Shown one piece after another: positions 1 to 10,658 of a DNA stretch of 64,000 bases. The position numbers and the translations under genes were made by a program. Where the stretch lies: assembly GCA_009767595.1 (NCBI GenBank), contig VSDK01001472.1, forward strand, positions 467,815 to 531,814, given 5' to 3'. A model generated the notes under the pieces. It saw nothing but the letters and a program-made list of their open reading frames with translations, made no database searches and was not told the DNA's origin. Position 1 is the stretch's first letter, and the number at the start of each line of letters is the position of its first letter. The DNA is from Symbiodinium kawagutii (Eukaryota; Sar; Dinophyceae; Suessiales; Symbiodiniaceae).

Positions 1-1004
1 AGGTATGCCAAGCAAGATAGTGGTAGATCCAGTTGTTCAGTTGCCCCGGTTTACCTGCCCAAGAACTTGTGATGAATCCCATCAAGTATGGGGGTCCACA
101 ACCAACGAACAACCGGACAACCAGCAAGTCATCTTTGAAATGTCTTGCTTGTCACGTGGACAACATTGGGTATGCGTATGGATTTTGTTTTTGTTAAGGC
201 TCGCTATGGCTTGCAAGTGCATATCTGTGCAACTTGTGTAATCTGTCCAAGTAGTCTATCTTGTACATCTGATCGATTCTGGATAGATTCATCTATTGTA
301 TAGAATCCATCCATTTCTTCGAATCTATTGATCTACTTTCTATATCTATTCTCTCCCTGTCAGCTGTCTTTCTTGCATCTGCAAGCTCTTGAAAATTGTA
401 GATCAAACCCCATGTCATATCAATGGTCGCCAGAGTATGTTCTAATGATGCTCTGTACCACCAAAGCTGCTTGGTTTTCAAAATGATCTTTCTCCTGGCT
501 GGTTGGAGGTACCCGGAAGGTTATGGAACCATGCACCCAGCTGCGTTGTTTCCTCGGTCGCTGGCACTGGTGACGTGGGTTCAAATGCCTCGCGTGGCTT
601 GGACTCTGAATATGGAGGCTCAAAGAAATATGGTGGTTTCTCAAGACAGAAGGGGACCCAGGAAATGGTTGGTTTACTACTATAAGTGGTGAAGAAATTG
701 GATGATTTGGAGGGACCCCTACTTTAAGAAATGCCCAAATATATACAGAGCACAGCCAGAGTACACCCTTTCTCTACATCTACTCTTGCATACATACTCT
801 GTCTATTCTTAGACCCGTCACATGTCCACTTTGTAAAACCACCGACCTGAAAGTGGTCCAACGCTACAGACTCCGATTGATGGCATCTGGATAAACACCT
901 GGAGGGATGGCATTTTGGGAGATACTTGTTCCATGATGCCTCAATCCTGTTGAGGAAGTGGAGCGGACTCAACACTAGATCTGCATCGTGAATAAGTCTT
1001 CGCT
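1..1004. other. unassigned sequence with one MITE-like element
   Basis: No convincing gene seen. The short open frames here lack recognisable motifs. The only structured item is the MITE-like element at 631-736. Confidence 0.5.
631..736. mobile_element. MITE-like element with inverted ends
   Basis: Starts TGGTGGTTTCTCAAG and ends with the degenerate reverse complement (TTAAGAAATGCCCA). The interior has the family's GGTTGGTTTACTACTATAAG and GATGATTTGGAGGGACCCC blocks, shared with copies near 13.6, 24.0 and 60.6 kb. It has no coding capacity. A short non-autonomous DNA element is the simplest reading; no target-site duplication could be fixed. Confidence 0.6.
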
Positions 1005-4000
1005 CTTTACGTTTTCTGGATCCCCGGATGTTTTTTTTATCCCCGAATTCAGTTCCCTTACGTTTTCTGGATCCCCGCTTGTATTTTTTGAATCCCCGAA
1101 ATTCAGTTCCCTTTCGTTTTCTGGATCCCCGCTTGTGTTTTTTGAATCCCCGAAATTCCTTTCCCTTACGTTTTCTGGATCCCCGCTTGTATTTTTTGAA
1201 TCCCCGAAATTCAATTCCCTTACGTTTTCTGGATCCCGCTTGTGTTTTTTGAATCCCCGAAATTCAGTTCCCTTACGTTTTCTGGATCCCCGCTTGTGTT
1301 TTCTGAATCCCCGAAATTCAGTTCCCTTACGTTTTCTGGATCCCCGCTTGTGTTTTTTTGAATCCCCGAAATTCAGTTCCCTTACGTTTTCTGGATCCTC
1401 GCTTGTGTTTTTTGAATCCCCCAAATTCAGTTCCCTTATGTTTTCCGGATCCCCGCTTGTGTTTTTTGAATCCCCGAAATTCAGTTCCCTTACGTTTTCT
1501 GGATCCCCGTTTGTGTTTGTTGAATAATTCAGTTCCCTTATGTTTTCTGGGTCCCTGCTTCTGTTTTTTGAATCCCCGAAATTCAGTTCCCTTACGTTTT
1601 CTAGATCCCCGTTTGTGTTTTTTGAATCCCCGAAATTCAGTTCCCTTACGTTTTCTGGATCCCAGTTTGTGTTTTCTGAATCCCCGAAATTCAGTTCCCT
1701 TCCGTTTTCTGGATCCCCGCTTGTGTTTTTTGAATCCCCGAAATTCAGTTCCCTTACGTTTTCTGGATCCCCGCTTGTGATTTTTTTTTAATTCAATTCC
1801 CTTGCGTTTTCTGGATCCCCGTTTGTGTTTGTTGAATAATTCAGTTCCCTTACGTTTTCTGGATCCCCGCTTGTGTTTTTTGAATCATGCAATTTCCTCA
1901 CGTTTTCTGGATCCCTGTTTGCGTCAGAGGAATCCCCGAAATTCAGCTCCCTTACGTTTTCTAGATCCTCGCTTGTGTTTTTTTGAATCCCCGAAATTCA
2001 TTTCCCTTAGGTTTTCTGGATCCCCGCTTGTGTTTTTTGAATCCCCGAAATTCAGTTCCCTTACGTTTTCTGGATCCCCGCTTGTGTTTTTTGAATCCCC
2101 GAACTTTCTTTTTCTGGAGCCCCGCCTGTGTGTTTTTTGAATCCCCGAAATTCAGTTCCCTTACGTTTTCTGGATCCCCGCTTGTGTTTTTTCCCCGAAA
2201 TTCATTTCCCTTAGGTTTTCTGGATCCCCGCTTGTGTTTTTTGAATCCCCGAAATTCAGTTCCCTTACGTTTTCTGGATCCCCGCTTGTGTTTTTTCCCC
2301 GAAGTTCAGTTCCCTTATGTTTTCCTGGTCCCCGCTTGTGTTTTTTGAATCCCCGAAATTCAGTTCCCTTACGTTTTCTGGATCCCCGCTTGTGTTTTTT
2401 GAATCCCCGAAATTCAGTTCCCTTACGTTTTCTGAGACCCGCTTGTGCTTTTTGAATCCTCGAAATTCAGTTCCCTTACGTTTTCTGGATCCCCGCTTGT
2501 GTTTTTGGAATCCCCGAAATTCAGTTCCGTTACGTTTTCTGGATCCCCGCTTCTGCTTTTTGAATCCCCGAAATTCAGTTCCGTTACGTTTTCTGGATCC
2601 CCGCTTCTGCTTTTTGAATCCCCGAAATTCAGTTCCGTTACGTTTTCTGGATCCCCGCTTCTGCTTTTTGAATCCCCGAAATTCAGTTCCGTTACGTTTT
2701 CTGGATCCCCGCTTCTGCTTTTTGAATCCCCGAAATTCAGTTCCGTTACGTTTTCTGGATCCCCGCTTCTGCTTTTTGAATCCCCGAAATTCAGTTCCGT
2801 TACGTTTTCTGGATCCCCGCTTCTGCTTTTTGAATCCCCGAAATTCAGTTCCGTTACGTTTTCTGGATCCCCGCTTGTGTTTTTTGAATCCCCGAAATTC
2901 AGTTCCGTTGCGTTTTCTGGATCCCCGCTTGTGTTTTTTGAACCCCCGAAATTCAGTTCCGTTACGTTTTCTGGATCCCCGCTTGTGTTTTTTGAATCAT
3001 TCAATTTCCGCACGTTTTCTGGATCCCCGCTTGCGTTTTTTGAATCATTCAATTTCCTTACATTTTCTGGATCCCTGTTTGTGTTTTTTGAATCCCCGAA
3101 ATTCAGTTCCCTTACGTTTTCTGGATCCCCGCTTGTGTTTTTTGAATCCCCGAAATTCAGTTCCCTTACGTTTTCTGGATCCCCGCTTGTGTCTTTTGAA
3201 TCCCCGAAATTCAGTTACCTTACGTTTTCTGTATCCCCGCGTGTTTTTTTTTCCCCGAAATTCAGTTCCCTTACGTTTTCTGGATCCCCGCTTGTGTTAT
3301 TTGAAGCCCCGAAATTCAGTTCCCTTTCGTTTTCTGGATCCCCGCTTGTGTTTTTTGAATCCCCGAAATTCAGTTCCCTTACGTTTTTTTTGAACCCCCG
3401 AAATTCATTTCTCTTACGTTTTCTGCATCCCCGCTTGTGTTTTCTGAATCCCCGAAATTCAGTTCCCTTACGTTTTCCGGATCCCCGCTTGTGTTTTTTG
3501 AATCCCCGAAATTCAGTTCCCTCACGTTTTCTGGATCCTCGCTTGTGTTTTTTGAATCCCCGAAATTCAGTTCCCTTTTGTTTTCTGGATCCCGGCTTGT
3601 GTTTTTTGAATCCCCGAAATTCAGTTCCCTTACGTTTTCTGGATCCCCGCTTGTGTTTTTTTAATCCCCGAAATTCAGTTCCCTCACGTTTTCTGGATCC
3701 CCGCTTGTGTTTTTTGAATGCCCGAAATTCAATTCCCTTACGTTTTCTAGATCCCCGTTTGTGTTTTCTGGATCCCCGAAATTCAGTTCCCTTACGTTTT
3801 CTGGATCCCCGTTTGTGTTTTTTGGATCCCCGAAATTCAGTTCCGTTACGTTTTCTGGATCCCCGCTTGTCTTTTTTGAATCCCCGAAATTCAGTTCCCT
3901 TATCTTTTCTGATCCCCGCTTGTGTTTTTTGAATCCCCGAAATTCAGTTCCCTTACTTGTGTTTTTTGGATCCCCGAAATTCAGTTCCGTTACGTTTTCT

Positions 4001-6105
4001 GGATCCCCGCTTGTCTTTTTTGAATCCCCGAAATTCAGTTCCCTTATCTTTTCTGATCCCCGCTTGTGTTTTTTGAATCCCCAAAATTCAGTTCCCTCAA
4101 CGTTTTCTGGATCCCCGCTTGTGTTTTTTGAATCCCCGAAATTCAGTTCCATTACGTTTTCTGGATCCCCGCTTGTGTTTTTTGAATCCCCGAAATTCAG
4201 TTCCCTTACGTTTTCTGGATCCCCGCTTGTGTTTTTTGAATCCCCGAAATTCAGTTCCATTACGTTTTCTGGATCCCCGCTTGTATTTTTTGAATCCCGG
4301 AAATTCAGTTCCCTTACGTTTTCTGGATCCCCGCTTGTGTTTTCTGAATCCCCGAAATTCAGTTCCCTTACGTTTTCTGGGTCCCCGCTTGTGTTTTTCG
4401 AATCCCCGAAATTCAGACCCTTTTCATTTCCCTTACGTTTTCTGGGTCCCCGTTTGTGTTTTTTTGAATCCCCGAAATTCAGTTCCCTTACGTTTTCTGC
4501 ATCCCCGCTTGTGTTTTTTGAATCCCCGAAAATAAATGTCCTTACGTTTTCTGGATCCCCGCTTGTGTCTTTTGAATCCCCGAAATTCAATTCCCTTACG
4601 TTTTCTGGATCCCCGCTTGTGTGTTTTGAATCCCCGAAATTCAGTTCCCTCACGTTTTCTGGATCCCCGCTTGTGTTTTTTCCCCGAAATTTAGTTCCCT
4701 TATGTTTTCTGGGTCCCCGCTTGTGTTTTTTGAATCCCCGAAATTCAGTTCCCTTACGTTTTCTGGATCCCCGCTTGTGTTTTTTGAATCCCCGAAATTC
4801 AGTTCCCTTACGTTTTCTGGATCCCCGTTTGTGTTTTTTGCATCCCCGAAATTCAGTCCCCTCACGTTTTCTGGATCCCCGCTTGTGTTTTTTCCCCGAA
4901 ATTCAGTTCCCTTATGTTTTCTGGGTCCCCGATTGTGTTTTTTGAATCCCCGAAATTCAGTTCCCTCACGTTTTCTGAGACCCGCTTGTGTCTTTTGAAT
5001 CCCCGAAATTCATTTCCCTTACCTTTTCTGGGTCCCTGCTTGTGTTTTTTGAATCCCCGAAATTCAGTTCCCTTATGTTTTCTGGATCCCCGCTTGTGTT
5101 TTTTCCCCGAAATTCAGTTCCCTTACGTTTTCTGGATCCCCGCTTATGTTTTTTCCCCGAAATTCAGTTCCCTTACGTTTTCTGGATCCCCGCTTCTGCT
5201 TTTTGAATCCCCGAAATTCAGTTCCCTTACGTTTTCTGGATGCCCACCTGTGTGTTTTTGGAATCCCCGAAATTCAGTTCCCTTACGTTTTCTGGATCCC
5301 NNNNNNNNNNNNNNNNNNNNNNNCCCGCTTGTGTTTTATCCCCGAAATTCAGTTCCCTTACGTTTTCTGGGTCCCTGCTTGTGTTTTTTGAATCCCCGAA
5401 ATTCAGTTCCCTTACGTTTTCTGGATCCCCGCTTGTGTTTTTTGAATCCCCGAAATTCAGTTCCCTTACGTTTTCTGGATCCCTGCTTGTGTTTTTTGAA
5501 TCCCCGAAATTCAGTTATCTTACGTTTTCTGGATCCCCGCTTCTGCTTTTTGAATCCCCGAAATTCAGTTCCGATTGTGTTTTCTGGATCCCCGCTTGTG
5601 TTTTTTGAGTCCCCAAAATTCACCCAAACGTTTTCTGGATCCTCGCTTGGGTTTTTTCAATCCCCGAAATTCAGTTCCCTTACGTTTTCTGGATCCCCGC
5701 TTGTGTTTTTTTGAATCCCCGACATTCAGTTCCCTCACGTTTTCTGCATCCCCGCTTGTGTTTTTTGAATCCCCGAAAATAAATGTCCTTACGTTTTCTG
5801 GATCCTCGCTTGTGTCTTTTGAATCCCCGAAATTCATTTCCCTTAGGTTTTCTGGATCCCCGCTTGTGTTTTTTGAATCCCCGAAATTCAGTTCCCTTAC
5901 GTTTTCTGGATCCCCGCTTGTGTGTTTTGAATCCCCGAAATTCAGTTCCCTTATGTTTTCTGGATCCCCGCTTGTGTTTTTTGAATCCCCGAAATTCAGT
6001 TCCCTTACGTTTTCTGGATCCCCGTTTGTGTTTTTTGCATCCCCGAAATTCAGTTCCCTTACGTTTTCTGGGTCCCTGCTTGTATTTTTTGAATCCCCGT
6101 TGAAA
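1005..6105. repeat. 54-bp satellite array, about 5.1 kb
   Basis: Roughly 90-95 tandem units of a 54-bp monomer. Read on +, a unit contains GAATCCCCGAAATTCAG, TTCCCTTACGTTTTCTGG, then ATCCCCGCTTGTG and a T-run; each has a GGATCC site. Because 54 is 18 codons, long frames stay open on both strands (plus: 18-residue SGSPLVFFESPKFSSLTF; minus: ELNFGDSKNTSGDPENVR). Units with short deletions (CTTGTGTTTTTTCCCCGAAA) break the frames repeatedly, so I read it as non-coding satellite. A block at about 2525-2875 is homogenised for the variant CGCTTCTGC with TTCCGTTACG, showing local amplification. Confidence 0.95.
5301..5323. other. assembly gap (23 N) inside the 54-bp satellite
   Basis: A run of 23 N interrupts the array, so the true copy number is not known. 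Confidence 0.99.
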
Positions 6106-6215
6106 ACATCCTTCCACTTTGTCCACATTTACTTTGTTGCCATATTTTGGTCTGAGTAGTAATATAGAGTAGTTGACTTTCATCACTATCATCATCACCA
6201 CCAACCCCCCAACAA

Positions 6216-6216
6216 T

Positions 6217-6273
<57 letters not shown>
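6216..6273. repeat. ATC trinucleotide microsatellite
   Basis: About 19 uninterrupted ATC units. On the minus strand it reads as poly-Asp, with no gene context. Confidence 0.9.
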
Positions 6274-6274
<1 letters not shown>

Positions 6275-7082
6275 CTCACCATCCACGGGACGGACACGGG
6301 GGCACGTAGGCGCTTGACGAGGACCTGGTCTCTTTAATAGAGGATCCTATGGATCTGATGTTCATTGAATTTTTATTCCATGTGGGTCAAGTTTGAGCCT
6401 CATCAGGCCACCATGGGTCTTATATTGAAATGTCGAATCTTCCATCTGTGGAGCGTGAAACTCTATCCCGAGAGCTTCATATGGCTTTGAGGGGTGGACA
6501 GTCACTTGGAACAATCAACAACTCAAAGCTCTTGCGATTTTCCTACCTCAATTGTTTTACCACTTATGGCCGTTTGATGACATTGTCATGCTCAATCCTC
6601 CTTTGTTGGTGTACTTGTAACCGCCCCCAAGTCTTAATGACTGTCAACTACACGAGATCGGGGGTGCCCAACCTCTTGCCAAGAACTGCTTCGCAGTAGC
6701 GGCAATAGTCCTGGCTGCGGTTTGCAGTTCAGAACATTCTCAACCAGGATTGACCCAAGAAGTTCTCAATAATCAAGCTGATGTTTCATTATCTTCTTAA
6801 CACATGCTGAAATGTGTGCTAGATGGGTGAAGGGCAAAATAACTTTGTACAAATGCATGTACTGTGCAATATTTTGGGAAATGTAAAAAGACTGTGGAAA
6901 TATGTACGGGCGATTGTGATTTTTGATTTCTATGCTGTTCGATTCCTAATAATGAAGATTTCTAGTCGATTCTTATTCGCTTCCTATTGATCCTTTATGA
7001 TGTCAGCTTCAAGAGGTCGTCACCACAAGTACCGCGCACCTTGTTGGACTCCTGGGCACGTGGCAATGAGATGCAACCGCAA
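6274..7082. other. unassigned spacer between arrays
   Basis: No gene or repeat recognised. An 89-codon frame at 6430-6699 (+) has no motif and no splice-like borders. Confidence 0.4.
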
Positions 7083-7148
7083 TTTTCATCTTTTTCATTA
7101 TCTTCATCATGATCATGATCCTCATCATAGTCATCATAGTCATCATAG

Positions 7149-7200
<52 letters not shown>

Positions 7201-7262
7201 GACAATCATAATCATCGTCATCATTGTCCTCATCATCATCATGATCATCATCATCATCATGG

Positions 7263-7320
<58 letters not shown>

Positions 7321-7356
7321 GATCATAACCATACTCATCATAGTCCACATCATCAG

Positions 7357-7392
<36 letters not shown>

Positions 7393-7428
7393 GATCATAA
7401 CCATACTCATCATAGTCCTCATGATCAG

Positions 7429-7473
<45 letters not shown>

Positions 7474-7482
7474 GATCATCCG

Positions 7483-7527
<45 letters not shown>

Positions 7528-7791
7528 AATCATAATCTTAAGCATAGTCATCATAGTCCTCCTCATCATCATCATCATGACAATCATAATCATCGTCATC
7601 ATTGTCCTCATCATCATCATCATGATCATCATCATCATCACCATCATCATTTTTATCATCATCATCATCATCATGGTCATCATCATCATCATCATCATTA
7701 TCATCATCATCATCATGATCATAACCATACTCATCATAGTCCTCATCATCAGCATCATCATCATCATCATCATCATGATCATCCGCATCAC

Positions 7792-7827
<36 letters not shown>

Positions 7828-7869
7828 GATCATAGTGATAAGCATACTCATCATAGTCCTCATCATCAG

Positions 7870-7911
<42 letters not shown>

Positions 7912-8000
7912 AGTCATAATAGTCCTCATCATCATGATCATAATCATAATCGTAGTCATCATAGTCATCACCATCATTATGATCATAATCATAATCATAA

Positions 8001-8046
<46 letters not shown>

Positions 8047-8184
8047 GATCATCACCATAATCATCATCATTATCATCATCGTCATCATGGTCATCATAGT
8101 CCTTATCTTCATCATGATCATCATCATAGTCATCACCATCATCATGATCACAATCATAATCATAGTCATCATAGTCCTCATCAC

Positions 8185-8226
<42 letters not shown>

Positions 8227-8468
8227 GATCATCACCATAATCATCATCATTATCATCATCGTCATCATGGTCATCATAGTCCTTATCGTCATCTTGATCA
8301 GGATCATCATGATCATCATCATCATCATAATCATAATCATAATCATAAGCATAGTCATCATAGTCCTCATCATCATCATCATCATCATCATCATGACAAT
8401 CATAATCATAGTCATCATAGTCCTCATCATCATCCTGATCATAATCATATTCATGATCATCATAGTCC

Positions 8469-8514
<46 letters not shown>

Positions 8515-8527
8515 GATCATAATCATC
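7083..8527. repeat. CAT/ATC array, about 1.4 kb
   Basis: Imperfect CAT trinucleotide array broken at intervals by a second motif (GATCATAACCATACTCATCA, then TAGTCC) giving a higher-order pattern. Every indel is a multiple of three over most of the array, so long frames read poly-His (+), poly-Ile (+) and Met/Asp (-). No promoter, signal peptide or other domain supports a protein. I treat it as a microsatellite with higher-order structure. Confidence 0.93.
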
Positions 8528-10308
8528 CCAGCATCCGAATCATCAGCCTCTTCATCTCCATATTTTCTCCACCACCTGTGACTTGCTGCACTCCCCTGAG
8601 CTTGCCACTTTGCTGGCGATGGATGCCCTGAGGCACCAGAGCATTGATAAAGGTAACTAATACTGCCGTGAACTGGCAACTTGTACTGAAAAAGAGGATT
8701 GCCAATGCTGGTAGTACTGCGAATTCACTTTTATCACTAGAAATGTAGCTATACTAATGTTAATGCCAAATACCAATGAATATCCACACTTGAGTGACAA
8801 ACATGATATGATCGGTCACCGGAGCAAGTCTGGAATCCATTCAATCGTGCACAGGAGCAACAAGGAAACCCGGCCCAAAAAGCACAATGCAATCCACTGG
8901 AATCCAATTTGGGATGCCAAATTAATTGATTAATTTTCTATGTTCCAATGCATCCATTGGATTTGTCTATACTCTACATGAATTGACTTGTGTAACTTGC
9001 AAATATGGATGCATTGGAATTAAGTGCCTCAGCTTCTGGGCAACACGCTGACACCCTGCTGGTGCCGCCCTGTGCCCCGCCCTGGGAAGCCCAGCGAGCT
9101 ACTTCTACGCTGATCCTGGGCGGTCAAGCCTTGGGAGCCTATCCCTGGTAACATGACCCTGTCACGATATCTGTAAGTATATCTATTCCTAAAGATATAC
9201 ATATATGTAGAATATACATAGATATTCATTTATATATGCACAGAGTTAATATTGATTGATTGTTTGTATCTTTACATGTGCAAACACATAATAAACAAAT
9301 ATGTGTATGTATATGTTATATAATATCATTCATTTACACACACCCACATTGCATACATATAAACTTGTATATACATGTTTCTACTACACCGAACAATTGT
9401 CTGATCCAAAACCACCATTGAACACTAGTCCAGCGTTACGAGGTGCCGATGACCTTCAACTGATGATTTCCGTTATGATCTTGTTCTCCGATACCTGGAC
9501 CATCCTTTGCCACATGTTATCTGATTATATGATTATATGACATCACATCCAGTTGATACAATGAAAAATGATATTTGTTGCACACCCACACACACTCTGA
9601 CTCCTTGATGGTTTCTTAAAAGGGGAGTCCCCCTCAATCTCGAGAAATCCCCATATTGTCATTCCTTTCGTTTTGGCATCTATGCCTCGACCCTCATCCA
9701 GAATGACCCTTCCTCAATACCAAGGCACTGGGGCAATGACGGAATCTTTCTCATCTTCATCATTGCGACTTGACATAGTGCCCAAGTTGACTTGTTGTGA
9801 CTGCTAGACAAGTCAATCAGAGTGCTCAACCAGTGACGGAAATATCAGAGATTTGACATGCCCAAATCTCCGAGACTGGCTGCGCGATGTTCGCCTAAAC
9901 TTCTTCGCAATATGCTGAGACTTGTCGCCTAATCTCAGATCAATGCAGCATCTCAACAACAATTTGTGACGTGTGGTGTCTGCTCACGTCGAAAACTACG
10001 CAAAGACTTTGAGCAAAGAATGGCAGCTGGGCTTTGCCAATTAAAGCAATTCAAGTCATTCTTCTCTTTCATAGGTTTACCCCAAAATGGATGGTCTATT
10101 GCTAACACTGATAACAATGATTATATGATATGGGATGATCTGGGGGAGCCCTGTGTTTTGAGAAACAGTTCCTCCACCACAACCGACAACGGTTGATGGT
10201 CGATCAGTAGTACTGGTAGTACTGTGAGTCAGGATCAATGATGCTGGCTAGGCGTTCTATGTGGGTGACACTAGTGACAGTAGGTTGCTAGGGATTATAA
10301 TGGCTATA
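8528..10308. other. unassigned; expected downstream P450 exons not found
   Basis: If the CYP97-like gene continued 3' it would run through here, but I saw no I-helix, ExxR or heme-loop exon on the minus strand. Degenerate MITE-like pieces occur near 9608-9650 and 10066-10195. A plus-strand stretch just before the GTAACT at 8661 could be an exon, but nothing identifies it. Confidence 0.4.
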
Positions 10309-10403
10309 TGGTGGTTTCTCGAAATAGGGGTACCTCCAAGTCATCCAAGATTAGTCATTAATTACCACCCTTTTAAAGGGTTTCCTATTTTGAGAAACAC
10401 CCA
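10309..10403. mobile_element. MITE-like element
   Basis: Left end TGGTGGTTTCTCGAAATAGG; right end CCTATTTTGAGAAACACCCA, its near-perfect reverse complement. About 95 bp with no coding capacity. It belongs to the same family as the elements at 631, 13558, 20089, 24041, 28372, 32028 and 60600. Confidence 0.75.
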
Positions 10404-10599
10404 TAAAGGATGGAACAACTTCGGGGCCTGGAACAACCTGGGGCCAGGAATTACTGATCAATTTGGCATTTTCCACTGCAGAGATATCCAGAAATGAGGC
10501 CCGGGCGTAACCGATTACCAAACTGAAAAATGGTAACTTCACAATGGAAATGACCTTCGAAAGGACCTGCCCCCAGTTAGAAGCCATGCCGGAAGCCAC

Positions 10600-10658
10600 T
10601 TCTCATAGTCACGATTCTCCAGCTCTTCCAAGTCCGCCTCCTTTCGATCAGCCAAAGC
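10600..10658 (-). CDS. CYP97-like P450 exon 12 (last found)
   Basis: Encodes ALADRKEADLEELENRDYEK, close to the family's ET(R/K)QEADLEELQNRDY. The acceptor is GCGAG|GCTTTG and the donor GAGAA|GTGGCT, so at least one more exon is implied. Confidence 0.8.

Noticed and set aside
2445..3932. 495-codon ORF and similar long ORFs in the 54-bp satellite
   Set aside because: The unit length is a multiple of three, so frames stay open automatically; indels elsewhere break them, and both strands are equally open.
6997..8679. Poly-His, poly-Ile and poly-Met/Asp proteins across the CAT array
   Set aside because: Pure triplet-repeat translation on both strands with no flanking domain or splice signals.
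10440..10530. Possible next P450 exon (minus, ASFLDIS, resembling ASLLRFL)
   Set aside because: No acceptor in the right phase and the match is too short; left out of the gene model.
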